From Periconia sp. R9002 (Eukaryota; Ascomycota; Dothideomycetes; Pleosporales; Periconiaceae): a stretch of 64,000 nt of DNA. The stretch spans positions 1 through 64,000 of the forward strand of contig JAMAHW010000013.1 in the NCBI GenBank assembly GCA_023627715.1, written 5' to 3'. The position numbers and the translations under genes are program-made. Below, piece after piece: positions 1 through 13,811 of this stretch (position 1 is the first letter of the stretch; each line of letters starts with the position of its first letter). A model generated the notes under the pieces. The model ran no database searches. It was given only the letters and a program-made list of their open reading frames with translations, and was not told the DNA's origin.

Positions 1-3000
1 ATCTTTTTTTATAACTATAAACTAAGAGTTTTAATACTAGCTACTATATAATTTAAGAATATATTTCTTAATACGCTTTTTTAATATCTAAATTATAATT
101 ACTTCTACTACTTTTAGGAGCTTAAAAGAAGAATATTACTATACCTTATATAGTTTTATATATATTTTATATAGTAGTAATACTACTAAATTAATTCTTC
201 TAAATTATAAAAATATAAAAGTAATAGTTAGTTTTCTATTTAGAAGTATTTTCTTAAATAGTTATAACTCTATAGGCTGTAAGATTAGACTAAAATTTAG
301 TTATTTAAATTACTTAGGCGTTAGTCTCTACTCTTTTAGGAATCTAGTATATCTAGTTTTAAATAGGTAATTATAGGGTCTAAGCTAAGGTCTATAAATA
401 CTATTATATAGGATCTAGTATTCTTTTATATACTTTTTTTAATAAAGATTACTAAAATTTAAAGTCTCTCCTTTTTAGAGTTTATTAATTAGTTATACTT
501 TATCTATAACTCTCTTATATATAGTATTTACTTTAAAGATTCTACCTAGGTTTTTAATAGAAGTTCTCTATATCTAATCTTAAACTCTTTATACTACTAA
601 CTTATAAAGCTTAGCTAGACTAATAGCTAAAGAGTTAATTACTTCTTTTTAATTTTTTAAGTTCTTAACTATCTCTATATATAAGCTCTCTAATATATCT
701 ACTAGTAACCCTACTTTCTCTATATAATAATTAAAAATATTATTATATTCTAGTACCTTAAAAATAGTTAAATTATCTTTTATTAGAACTTTACGTTCTT
801 CTTAAGTAAGTAATATATATAGACTATTACTATTAGTTACTAATTTAGTTTATTCTAAACTTTTTAGTTCTATACTTATACTTAGTATAACGCGTATATT
901 AGTTACTTCTTTAGAAGTAATAATAGTAATATAGTTATTCTCTTCCTAAGTTACTATATATTATAGGTATCTAATTTGCTAGTCTATACTAATAAAAATA
1001 ATATTATAAGCGCTATCTATAAATACTACTTAGTATATAATACAACTAAACGTATTATACTATAGACTTAGCTAAGCTATAGCGCACTATAGTTCTCTAA
1101 GAATAATAAAGCGACTAAAGGTTTTTACTAATTAGAAGTATATATAAGTAATTATATTACTAATTTAAATAGGTATATTATATACTATTCTAATAAAAGC
1201 TTTAGGTATACTAGTTACTCTAATTAATACTCTTAGTCTACTACTAATATATTTTTTATATAGAATTCTAAAAGTATTTATAGCACTAACCCTTATTAAG
1301 TTAATTTAAAAACTACTATTAATTAAATATATAGCGTAATTTTCTCTAAAGTAGAACTAAGCTTTTAGTAAATTATTACTTATAACTACTATTCTATTTA
1401 TATAGTATTCTTATTTTACTTACGTAGCTAGTATCTTATTAAGCTCTTCTAACTAACTATCTTCTATATTACTAATAATATATTTTACTACTAAAAAGGA
1501 TTTTTATTAATTCTTAGTTATAGTTTTATATTTATATATATCTTACTTTCTTTTTTCTACTACCTACTATAATAGTACACTAGCGTATACTTTAGATCTA
1601 TTAACTAAAATTCTATATATATAGGTATCTAAAATATTAGAATTCTTATAGATAACTTCTTTAAAATAGCTTAAAATAATAGTACTAGTTTCCTTAGTAA
1701 TTTCTTTAGCGTCTAAAAATACTAACTAATTAGTATTAAGTAGAGTTAACTCTAGCTAACGCTAATTAGCTATAGCGTTTTAGTTACTAGTCTTAATATA
1801 AATAATTATATTAGCTTAGCTACTTAATATTTTTTTATATAATACTTTTTAGTCTTTTTTTTATAGTAATTCTAATAAGAGTTAGTAAATTATTAGGTGC
1901 GTAGTAAAGTTTTTAATTAAAAGCCCTTTTACTTTTTATTATATAAGTTATATTAATACTAAATTTATAGTATCTTTCTATTTTTTACTTACTTATTATT
2001 ATTATTTTATAAGATAAAGAATTATAAATAGAGTATTAATAGATTACTAAAATTACTAGAAAGGAATTTTTATATTAAGTATATCTTTATTTTAGAGTAG
2101 CGTTTAAGTTAACTAAGGTATAGAGTCTTACTATTAATAGTAAAGTACTAACTTATTTATATCTTACTCTATACTCTACTTATATATTTAATTAATAACT
2201 TATTTAAGTATTCTATTACTTATAGACGTACGTATAGTAGTAGGTAGAGTAGTAGGTTTATTTACTTAAGTATTTTTTTACGTAAGTTCTTTTTAACTAG
2301 AAGTCCTAGTAGGTAGTCTCTTTTATTAGTTTATATAAGATTCTTTAGCATTATTAATACTTATATTAGTATTTAATAAAATAAACTAATTATCTACTTT
2401 ATCTAAACTAAATACTTTTAGGCTACTAGTATAATAGTTTACTACTATATTTACGTTAAAGCGTAATACCTTCTAAATAAAAGTCTTTTTCTAAAAGAGC
2501 CCTCTATCTACGTAATTATACTATACCTTAGTATTATTATAATAAGATATATTAGGGCTAAAGTTTAGCTTTAGTACTATAACTTAAAATAGCTTAGTTA
2601 GATTTTTAGTAGAGTAGTTAAATTACTAAGTTACCTTCTATAATAGGTAAGTATATTAGTTTTTACTAGGAACTCTAGTAATTTCTCCTAATAGGTTAGA
2701 TATATAACTATACTAATAGGTGCCTCCTAGTTATCTATCTATATTTTTTCTAAAATAGTACTAACTATTTCTTCTTAGCTTATTTAGTAGTTTATAGTTC
2801 TTAACTAAGTAGTCTCTAGTACTATAACTAAAGCACTCTTAGTTACTTATAGATAAAAAACGTCTACTATTTACTAAGTACTTATATTTATTTAAAGGTC
2901 TACTAGTTTTCTATTAACTAAAGATTTAAAGCTATATATTACTACTAAGACTAAGTCTAAGTTCTATTACTTAGTTACTTAGTATCTTTATAATAAAATA

Positions 3001-4500
3001 GGTATAGTAGGCTAGAGTTTAAATAATAGAAGTATAAGCTATACTATTTATAATACTATTAATATTAGTAATATTAAGTTATATATTCTTAAACTAGTCT
3101 ACTAACTTATTAATAGCTAAGTTAGCTTACACTTTTATTATAGTCTCCTTAAGTAGTTCTAGATAAGAAATAATAGGTTTAGCTCTATCTTTTATAAAAG
3201 TAGAAGTAATTTATTAATTCTAAGATACTTCTTTTAACTAATATTATTAAACACCCTTATATTAGTTTTAGTAAATCTTAATATACTTATAGATTTCTTT
3301 TATCTTATAAGTTTTATATTAGTTATACGTTAGCCTATATTCTATAGGTATATTATATAAGACTTTTTTTTAGTTTTTACTACTAAGTTCTTTAAAAAAC
3401 TAGTATTCTTATTTATCTTTCTTAATTTATTTAGTAGTAATATAGGCTTAGGAGTAGATTATAAAGTTAGTATAATAATTAACTAAGAGCAGCTTATTCT
3501 TTAGACTCTTATTAATAAATACTTTTAGAAATTCTTTAGTACTAATATATTAGCTCTTATTATATTCTTTCTAGTATTCTTTTAAGTTTTCCTATAACGC
3601 TTTCTAGTTCTTCTTTTTAAATAATTTAAGATTCTTAATAAGCCTTTAAAGCTAGATATTATATATTTTAAAAAGAAATCTAACCTTTATCTAAGTATTA
3701 TAGTAGTAGTTATTATAGATCTAATTATAGTCTTTAAGAAACTTAGTAATATTAATACCTATAAAATAAAGTATATACTCTAGTTATATATAGTATAGTA
3801 TTATTCTAGTAAATAGTATAGGAAATAGAGTTTTAGATAGAGTATATTCTTCTATTATTATAGTAGTAGGTAGATTTATAAAGAAAATTAATAATAATTA
3901 GTAGTTTTTAGATACATTTATTTTATAGAGTGTAAAGCTTTTATATTAGAATAGAATCTTATTTATATATAATATTTCTCTTAATTCTCTAATAAACTAT
4001 ACTATAGGTCCTACTTTTATTACTAATAATATAAGCTATAGTATAGTTTATTACTACTTATTAGTATAATAGAGAAGAATCTATTACTTACTAATACTAA
4101 CTACTATATATATAATACTAAATAACCTATATACTAGACTACTTTAGTCTCTTTTACACTAGTTTAGTTAAAGGGGTAGTTAATTATAGTTATAATAGGT
4201 GCTTTCTATACTAATATAAGGGTTAAATTAAAGGTAATAAATATAGGTGCTAATTAATACTAGTAATCTAATAGTTAAAAAATAATAAGTATATAATAAG
4301 AAAGTAAATTTAATATACTTTTCTATTAAAGAAAGAGCTCCTCCTATATACTACCTTTACTTAGTAAGAAAAGAATCTATACTACTAAGTACTACTTCTT
4401 ATACTCTATTATAATATTAAATATAATAGATATATATACTATACTAATACTAAATCTCTACCTAACTAGCTATATAGTTATCCTTTTAAACTAGCTCCCC
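1..4500 (-). mobile_element. Remnant of a second degraded retroelement, reverse orientation
   Basis: The reverse strand of about 3,860-3,400 gives a stop-interrupted translation containing ITKFLKDY... and, further on, STKEFLKVFINKSLKNK. This resembles the gag-like N-terminal ORF of some fungal Gypsy elements (a pattern of the form ITxFLxxY...). The rest of 1-3,400 has the same RIP composition and probably belongs to the same element, but I could not assign domains. Orientation opposite to the Gypsy copy at 4.65-11.4 kb suggests adjacent or nested insertions. The call rests on short stretches only. Confidence 0.4.
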
Positions 4501-4649
4501 GCACTAGTAGTAGTAAGTAAAAAAAAAAAAAAGGTAGACACTTTTTCTTTTTCTTATTATTACTAATAATATTAATATTATTATAATACTCTTAGCTTTT
4601 TTATAGATAGCTAAGGTGCGTAAGAGAAAAAAAGAAAAAGAGAGAGAGT

Positions 4650-7600
4650 ATTTATACTAACCCTAGATAACTAGAACTTTTCTAATTAGGAGGATTTCTT
4701 AGTGTTCTTTAATGTGCATCTATAAGAAAATTAAAAAAAAAGAAATAAAGAAAAATAGTAGTAGTAATAAAAGAAAGATTTTTAAAAGGACTAATTACCC
4801 TAGTATAATAGCTAAACTTAGTAAGAGTAATAATAACTTTCTAACCTTAGCTACGCCTATAGTAGAACTATATAAAGAAGAAACTAACGTATACTCTACA
4901 CTATAAAAAATAATAGCTACGCCTAGTTAATTAGAAAAGAGTAGTAAAAGTAGTAATACTAACTAGCTACTTTTTAATAATCTATTTACTAACCTCCTTT
5001 AAAGTGTTAATAAGTTATAGATACTCTTTTAAGGTAACCTATTTTAGAGCTAGTCTACTTAGTTAGTATACTACTCCTAATTTTAAGAGAATAATACTAC
5101 TTTAAGTATAAGTACTACTTTTTTAGCACTTTAGAGCTAATAAGTTAGAGCTAGTAGTCTACTAAACTACCTTTTAGAACTAAGTAATAAAAAGTATAAG
5201 TAAAAGTAGGCTACTAAATAAGCTAAATTCTAGAAGTAGAATAGTAAGTACTCTAACCTAGCTCTAGACTTAGGATTAAAAAAGGTATAGTTTAACGTAT
5301 CTCTAAAGAAAAAAAAAAAGCGTAAGACTTATAAGAGCTTACTACTATATAACTCTACACTCTTTTTTATAAGTAATACTTTAGATTAAGTAGAAGTAAT
5401 TATTACCCTAAACTTTACTTACTATATTAAGGATAGTAGTAGTAACTTAGTTAAAGAAGTTAATATTAGTAGCCTAGAATAGCTAATTCTTATAGTTACT
5501 AACTACTCTTAACTATTTTAGAACTATCTTAAGGAATACTATAACTTTTTAGAGAAACTAAAAGGTAAAGTAGAGTTTAAGAAAGCTAATAATATTATAC
5601 TATAAAAAGAGCTTTATAAGTAATCTACTATTATATAAAAAAAAGACGCTACTATTACTAAACTTACTAGGTATAATACTACTCTAAATAAAGACTTAGA
5701 CTAAGTAGTAAATAACTATAACTATATTAACCTTTAGCTATTAGATATTAAGGATTAGATATTACGTAAAAATAAGGAGCTAGAAGTAACGTAAAAAGAA
5801 CTTACTAACGCCTACTAGTAACTTAATAAGCGTATATATAGGTTGCTGCCTAGCATCTTACTATAGGCTTCTAGTACTAATATTTTACGCTAAACTACTA
5901 AGTTACCTTATAGATATACTTATAGCTATAACCTATTAGTTAATCTATTCTTAAATTATAATAACTTTAGCTTAGTTACCTATAATACTACTCTACTTAC
6001 GTAACCTACTTTTAGCTTTTATTCTCTAATAGCCTCTTCTCTAAACGTTAGTAGATATTCTAATCTTTTTTATTAGCTTAGCTCTAGGTTCCTACCTCTT
6101 TTTACTTTATACTTTAGTAACTCTACTTATAAAACTAACTATAAAGTACTAAATATTAAAACGTTTAAAGGAGATAAGAACCTAAATTATAAAATATAGC
6201 GTATTAAGGCTATAGATAAACTATAAACTTTACTATCTAAAACTATACGTATATAATATCTTTATAGTAAACTTAGAAGTAACGCTTAGTATATTATCTA
6301 CCCTTTACTAAAATCTCTATACTTTATCTAAAATATATTCTAAATCCTAGATAATGTATATATAATATATAATAAAGTTATAGACGCTAAGTATAAGTTA
6401 TTTAGTAATAACTTATAATAAAAGGTAGGCGAAACTATTATAGCTTAGTAATCCTAGTTCTTAGTAGTTATTAATTTTTTAAACTATACTAAATTTTAGA
6501 AACTTAAGTACGTATAACGCCTTATACTTTTTTATATTATAACTACTACCTCTAGTAATAGTAGCCTTAATAAGACTTTATAGAACTTCCTTAGCTAAGC
6601 CTAATATATTAAATAATATAGTAGTAATATCTTACTAGGATAATAAACTAATCTTTTAAAATTAAACTCTACTGCCGCCTATATAAGCCCTAACTTATCC
6701 TACTATAATACTATTAGAAAATTAGATAGCTCTACTTAGTATATTATAGTAGGAGGACGACTATATAAGTACTATAGTTAAACTAAGGATTAGATTAATA
6801 AACTTATTAAGCTAGGTCTCTACTAGAAGTATAGCTATTATAGGTATATAGCTTTAAATAAAGACGCACTTTACTCTAGTAATCTACCTATTTATTTAAA
6901 AAATATTATAGTATTATCTGCTCTATTAATAGTAGAAGAGGAAGACTTATAACTTTTAGATAATAATAACTTTAACTATAGCTAAGAAGGCACTATATCT
7001 AATAAAGAGTTATTAAACTAGAAGCTTTTTTATAAAAATATATATAGGAGTAGAAGCTACGTAATACTTAAATCTACTTTAACTAGATACTTAAAAGAGT
7101 ATAGAAGCTTAAAAAAAAAACTAAGATTAGCGTAGTTTATAAAATATTAGTAATTTAGGTAGATAGTTAGCTAACTTACGCGTCCTAGCTAGTATTTAAG
7201 GCGCGTATTAAAACTAACTACGTAAGAGTTTAGACTAAGATTTTAAACTTAGTAGATATAGGAGTAGATATATACTTTGTATATCTAAGGATAGTTAAAG
7301 AATATAACTTTTAGTCCTATAAACTAGTACGTCCTAGTATTATTTACTTAGGCAATAGTAAGGAAAAAGGCTGTATTATATATACTATTAATGTTATAGT
7401 TTAATATAGAACCTATATTTCTACTGTTATATATTTAGTTTACTTAATAAGAGCTTTTAACTTAATACTAGGTATAGACTAGTTTAATACTTACTAACCT
7501 TTTTTTAGCTTTAGGGAAGGATAATATTTAATAATATTTAACTTTACTTATTACTTACTTAACTATCTATATCCTATACTACTAAAGTAAGTATATAAAA

Positions 7601-10600
7601 AAAGACTCTTAGATAGCAATAAATAAATAACTACTATATAAGGACTTATAGATATAATTAGTAGTAAAGCCGTACTAGCGTTTATAAAAAGGGAACCTAA
7701 TAATATTATTTAGATTAAACTATATAACTAGAATAGATTAGCGCGCCTTCTAGATAATAAAGATAATAATTATAACGTAGAAATATTTAAGGACGTAATA
7801 GCGTATAAACTAGCTACTATTACTATAGCTAACTTTAATAAATATATAGCTAAAATAGAATAACTAATATTAATAGACGAAGAAATTAAAGAATAACTAC
7901 TAGACTAGCTAAAATTTTAGTTTTAAGTATTTAGCTACTATAAAGCTAATAAGATACCTATATACTATAAAAGTATTAATTACGCTATTATACTAACTAA
8001 TAATAAAAAGATCCTACGCCTATATATTTATAGCTTTACCTAAGTAGAAGCTAAAGCTATTAAAGTCTATTTAGAGGATATACTATTAAAAGGATATATC
8101 TGCCCTAGTATATCTCTTTTTACTGCACTAGTGTTAGTTATAAAGAAACCTAGAAGAGGATTAAAAATATATATTAACTATAGAGCGCTTAATAGCTTTA
8201 CTATTAAAAACTATAACGTACCCCCTATAATTAAGGAAACTTTAGTATACTTAAATAAAGTCTATTAGCTTATAATTATAGACGTTATTATAGCTTTTAA
8301 TAAAGTGTGTATTAAGAAAGGTAATAAATATAAAACTACGTTTCTTACTTATTAAGGTTTATATAAGTATATTATTATACTATTTAGGCTCTATAATATA
8401 CTAGAGACCTTCTAAACGCTAATTAATAAAATATTATATAAGTTTTTAGATTAATTTTGTATAGTATATTTAGATAATATTCTAGTATATAGTAAGACTA
8501 AGGATAAATATAAATAGTATATTATTACTATTATTAATTAACTCTACGCCGCTAGCCTATACTTTAATATTACTAAATCTAAATTTAAAGCTTAGAAAGT
8601 TAAATATCTAGAACTAATATTAATAATAGAAGGAGTAGAAATAGACCTAGATAAAGTTAAAACTATACTTAAATAGTAGCTACTAATATGCCTAAGGGAG
8701 CTGTAATCGTTTTTTAGATTTACTAATTTCTACTAACGTTTTATACTAGGGTTTAGCGTTATAGCTAAACTACTAATAGAGTTAATAAAGTAAGATAAGT
8801 AAAGCTTCCTAATTAAGGATAACTATAAGGTAGTCTAGGCCTTTAAAACTTTAAAAAAGGCGTTTATAACTACTTCTACTTTAGCTTACTTTAATCTTAA
8901 TAAAAAGAGTTAGTTAAAAACTAATAGCTCTAACTTTATTACTACTACTATACTATTATAGAAGGATAACTAAGGTATATTATAATCTATAGCGTTTCTC
9001 TTATATAAAATAACGCCTATAGAATATAACTATAAAATCTATAATAAAGAGTTACTAGTAATAGTTAAGGCGTTTAAGGAATAGTAATATAAACTATTAG
9101 GTACTTTAAACCTTATAAACGTTATATCTAATTATTAAGCTCTACAATACTTTATATCTATAAAATATTTAAATTAATAGTAGACTTACTAAGCTAAATT
9201 CTTATTAATATTTAATTTTAAAATCTAATATAGACTAGGTAAGTAAAGTACTAAGCTAGACGCGTTAACTAGACGCCTAGAAAACCTCCTAGATAATAAT
9301 CTTAATAATTAAAGGTAGCATTAAATATAAACTATCCTAAAGCCCTACTATTTTAAATAACTAAAAGATTTAGATAATATAGGTACCTAATACGCTATTA
9401 ACTTAGCCGCCCTTTTTAGTTATAGCTAGTATACTAGACTTATTTAGTTAGTAGCTATAATAGCTTAGCTTAGCAAAGTTAAAAAGACTTAAGAGATAAT
9501 AGTAGTTAAGTTATAGTTAATTCTACCTAAACTTTAAAAGGAGATTATAGTTAAGTTATAGTTAATTCTATAATTAAATTTAAACTAAGTATAGTAAGAT
9601 ATAGTAGAAGCTATAAGAATAAGCTACGCTAGTAATAAAGACGCTTAGAAAATTATATACTATATTAAAACTAAAGTATAAAGGCTACCTTATAACTTAA
9701 TCTATAAGCGCCTAATCTACCTAGAGATGTCTAATTATAAATACTAAGACGGGCTATTCTATATCTAAAGTAAAGTTTATATACCTAATATACTATAACT
9801 ATATATAAAGGTTATAATGATAGGGTATAATAATCTTATTACTAGTTATAGAGGTAAATAAAATATATACTTTAAACTAAGCTGCTAGTATTATTAGCTC
9901 TAAATAACTAATAATATTATTAGGTATACCTATAATTATAGAGTATACGCTAAGATTAAATCTATAAAGTAAGGTAAATATAGATTACTATACTTATTAG
10001 CTATACTATCTTACTACTAAGAGAGTATTACTATAAATTTTATTATATATTTACTGCTATATATTAAGAATAAACGCACGTATATAGATATCCTAGTTAT
10101 AGTAGATAGACTTACTAAGAAGAAGTAATTTATACTAATATAATTAATAGACGTTAAAGTAGTTATATAAGCGTTTATTAAATACGTCTAGTATAAGGAA
10201 GAGTTCCTATAGAAAGTTATTAGTAACTAAAGCTATTAGTTTATATCCTATTTTTAGAAGCGGCTATACTAATAATTAGGAATAAAACTAAAGTTTTCTA
10301 TAATATAGTATCTAGAAACTAATAGTTAAACTAAGATAGTAAACGCCTAGCTAAAGTAATATCTTTATATATACGTTAACTTCTAGTAAGATAATTAAGC
10401 TATCTTTTTACTTATAGCTAAGTTTATTACTAATTTAACTTTTAGTAAAACTACTAGTGTTACCCCTTTTAAAGTAACTAAAGAATATCTACCTTATTAT
10501 AGTATTAAACTTCTAGTGCTAATACTTTTAGAGTAAACGTTTACTAGGTTTACCTAAATTAAATATAATACTACTAATAAGTTTACTAAATAGCTATAAA

Positions 10601-11437
10601 TATTACTTAAAAAAATAAAGAATAATATTATATAGGCTTAAGCTAAGTAAAAGGAATATACTAATAATAATAGACTACTAGTACCTAGGTTTAAGGTAGG
10701 CGACCTAGTTATATTTAACGCTAGAAACTTTAAGATAAAAAGGCTAAGCCCTACTTTAGATATAAGAAACTAAAGACTCTTTAAGATAATTAGGACTATT
10801 AATAATATAGCTTATAAACTAGCTCTACCTACTAAAATATAGATATATAACGTTTTTTATCTCTAGTTACTATAATTAGTAGCTGTAGATCTACTACCTA
10901 GATAAGACTAGCTAATTAATTACGTTCTAGTTACTAGTGTATTAGAAGATAAATATAAACCTAAAGGTATTAAATTAGTTAGGATTAATTATAGACGGAC
11001 TAACCTTTATATAGGTAAACTTAGACTATTAGAATACTATATTAAATAGGTAGGATATAATAAAACTACCTAGGAGCTATACTACTACTTTATATTAGTG
11101 TCTAACCTAGTTTAGAAGTTTTATAAGGTAAATAAATAAAAGCCTCTTATAGCTAAAAACTTTATAAATTTAATAACTAGATAAAAGGTTTTAATATTAC
11201 TTTTTAAAGTAGTTATAGATAACTAATTAGTATACTAAAAGACTAATATAAGTTTTAAAGTTAATAGTAAAGGCTATTAGTTAAGGAAGGAAGCTAAGTA
11301 TAGCCCGCGCTATAGAGGTTATAATATTCTACTTACGTTAAAGTTATTAATAGATTTCCTTTATTATTAGATTATAAATAGTATAAGAGTATAGACTATA
11401 TAAGTATAGGACTACTCTACCTATAAGGGGGGGGTAG
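4650..11437 (+). mobile_element. Degenerate Ty3/Gypsy (chromovirus-type) retrotransposon internal region
   Basis: Stop-riddled translation on the + strand follows Gypsy gag-pol order. About 6,150-6,900 is gag-like, with a zinc-knuckle-like stretch near 6,810-6,860 whose cysteines read as Tyr. About 7,230-7,480 is protease-like (VDIG...). About 8,080-8,700 is reverse transcriptase, with GLKIYINYRALNSFTIKN near 8,160 and YLDNILVYS near 8,467 (ancestral YLDDILVYS). About 8,860-9,300 is RNase H-like. About 9,830-10,700 is integrase, with a zinc-binding remnant followed by ILVIVDRLTKKK near 10,090. About 11,030-11,110 is a chromodomain remnant (VGYNKTTWEL after a stop). The order PR-RT-RH-IN-chromodomain marks Ty3/Gypsy rather than Copia. 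The G-run at 11,427-11,434 is the likely polypurine tract. The left boundary is uncertain and no matching 5' LTR was found. The element cannot be active. Confidence 0.85.
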
Positions 11438-11742
11438 TATTATAAAGTTACGTAACCTAATTAGTTATCTAGCCTAAATTAACTAATCGCTAGGCTGCTT
11501 ACTATATATAGGTAGTCCCCCTACTAGATAGCTCTCTACTATAGGTATTTTACTATATTAACTATATACCTTTTTATTTTATATGCCCTTTAATTAGTAA
11601 TACCCTTAGCCCTTATACGCTTTTAGGGTAATAAAGTTTAGTAGATATTTATATAGAGTTTTAGTAAGTAGGAAAGGAAGTATAGTAAAACTTTTAAACT
11701 ATATTAAACTATACCTCTTAAAGTATATAATAATTCTATTTT
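11438..11742 (+). repeat. Probable 3' LTR of the Gypsy element (RIP-mutated)
   Basis: The stretch follows directly on the G8 polypurine tract at 11,427-11,434. It starts TATTATAAAG, which would be TGTT... before RIP, and ends near AAGTATATAATA, where an ancestral ...ACA end would fit. A polyadenylation-like AATAAAG lies inside, near 11,630. Both ends are estimates, because a second copy needed to define them was not found in the window. Confidence 0.4.
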
Positions 11743-13790
11743 ATTTTAATAGACGTTAAAAAAATTTAAAAACTTAAAAAGTAACTTTTTCCTAAAACTA
11801 GTATACGTATAGAAGTGCCTTACTAACTATACGCCTAGCAGTCCTATAGAAGGACTAAAGATCTTTTTACTTATATATATAAACTACTATCCTTTATACT
11901 AATATAAACGACCTAAGACTAAAAAGAAAAAAGACTTAAGTAATTAAAACTAGGCGTTTAAACCTATAAACGTAGATCTTTCTCTAAACTAAATTAGTAA
12001 CTAAGTATATATAGTTATTCTTAAACTAAGTTATTTAGTTAAAGAAGACTCTAGTTAACTCTATAAGATAGTTAATAGAGAACTATAATTAATCTATATA
12101 AACTTAAAAGAATTCTATATTAAAGATAAGAAAATTATAAAACGTTACTAGTAGAAGTTTAGTAAAAGCTCTATACCTATTAGAGGTAATAAAAAATTAG
12201 CTACTAAGGAACTACCTAAGTCTATAAAGTAAAAGAGAAAGTAGCTAGCCCTATTAATTAATACGTTTCTAAATAATAATCTAGCTAATAAAAATAATAA
12301 AGAGCTTAAAGCTAAACTTAAGCTTAAATGCTTTAAAAAGTAATTATTAGAAGAAAAAAAGAATATTACTATCTTTATACTACTATATCTAACCCTAATA
12401 GTAAAGTCTAGTAGAGAGCCTAGCAAAAAAAATATCTTTTTTATATAGTAACTAGTAGATAACTCTTTTTAGGACTAACTAAAGATAGTAGCGAAATATA
12501 GTCTTAACTCTACTTTTAGCTTAAGATACTAAATATTAAAGTAATAAATAGCTAATAAAGAGGTAGTAAGAGTAGTAGCTAAAAAAGTAGTAAGAATAGT
12601 AGAAAAGTAAGTTAGCTTAGATAAAAACTTAGAAGAAGACCTAGAGGAAAAAAAAAATAATAATTATACTCTTATAATACTACTAGGTAGTAAAGTTATT
12701 ATTAATTACTTTAGTAACGCTATAGTATTTCTCTTTAATAAGTAGTAATTAGGAGGTAAGTTTAAAAGCTAAGCTAAAAGCACTAACCTAAATCTTTAGT
12801 AGAGCTTTAAACTTTTAGGTAATAAGGAGACTAAGTATACTATAATAGATAATAATATCTATAAACTCCTTCTAAACCTTAATAAAGCTCTTTAGCCTTA
12901 CTATAAGTTCTTCCCTATTAATTCTAACTTTAAGAACGTAGAGATCCCCTAAGATTATAAATTACTAGAGATACTAACTCTATAAGTAAGTTTATTACTA
13001 CTATAGATATTATTTAAAATAATTATAACTTAGGCTACTCTTTCTTATAAATATTAGTATAACTACTCTAGACTTATACTAGTATAAGTATAATATTAAT
13101 AATTATATTATTATAATTAGGATAAGTTGTTTTAATCCTATCTATTAGTATTTTTATATTCTTTAAGTATAATATTATCCTACTATTTTATATTACTTTA
13201 CTATTTTATTACTAATTTTAAACTTAATTAGCTTAGTACTATACCTACTAAAAGAGTTTATAGTATATATAGTTTTATATAATATAATTATTAAAGAAAG
13301 TTAAGTAAAGGATAAGCTTAACTACCTAACTATAAATTAATAACTTTTAGATATACTTATACACTTATTAGACTATATAGTTAATTGCTATATACTATAC
13401 CTAAGACTAAAGTAATAGAGGACTTCCTCTCTCTTATAATTACTAGGTATAACCTATAAAAGAATATTAAAGGGACTTAAGAAAAAAAAGTAATAATAAC
13501 TAGTAAAAAATAATAAAATAGAAGAATTTAAGAGTTAAAAAAGAACGCTAGACTACTAATAGTAGTTATTACTAGTAGAGATTATAAGCTTTTTTTTACT
13601 CTAAGATTTATATACTATATTACCTTAGACCCCTATACCCCCCTCTAGCACTATGCCCTAGATATATCTATTTTTTTTTAGAGTTTTTTAACCCTTTAGC
13701 CCCCCTATTATAAAAACATAGAAGTAGTACTAGCCTATATACGGCTAGCGCCTTAATATAAAGATAAGTATATAGGCAGATCTACCTACA
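11743..13790. repeat. RIP-degraded sequence between the LTR and the gene cluster
   Basis: The composition matches the Gypsy copy. Short coding-like stretches can be read on the + strand around 11,880-12,250 (Lys/Arg-rich) and may be another gag or transposase, but no family motif is recognisable. Near 13,640-13,710 there are C-runs, and CpA reappears just before the junction with the NRPS-like gene. No gene is called here. Confidence 0.6.
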
Positions 13791-13811
13791 TAGTTATATA
13801 GCATTATACAC

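Larger units (their letters stand above)
1..13790. repeat. RIP-degraded AT-rich isochore with retrotransposon remains
   Basis: The block is extremely rich in A and T, dominated by TA steps, and strongly depleted of CpA and TpG. Almost no ATG codons survive, so hardly any ORF can be drawn in nearly 14 kb. Where ancestral coding can be read, Trp and Gln codons have become TAG/TAA, Cys codons Tyr codons and Met codons Ile codons. That is the pattern left by C-to-T changes at CpA on both strands, known as repeat-induced point mutation in ascomycetes. A few TG/CA steps survive, for example near 5,840, 8,101-8,135 and 8,690. Normal composition returns over a short stretch at about 13.70-13.83 kb, inside the 3' end of the neighbouring NRPS-like gene. 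No functional host gene is visible in the block. Confidence 0.93.

Noticed and set aside
4712..4906. 64-codon ORF in the RIP block
   Set aside because: It lies inside degraded retroelement sequence with the same composition. It is a chance open stretch in gag-like remains, not a gene.
12148..12426. 92-codon hydrophobic ORF on the - strand of the RIP block
   Set aside because: The Leu/Phe/Ser-rich content follows from A/T composition read antisense. The upstream codon context and neighbours are repeat remains.
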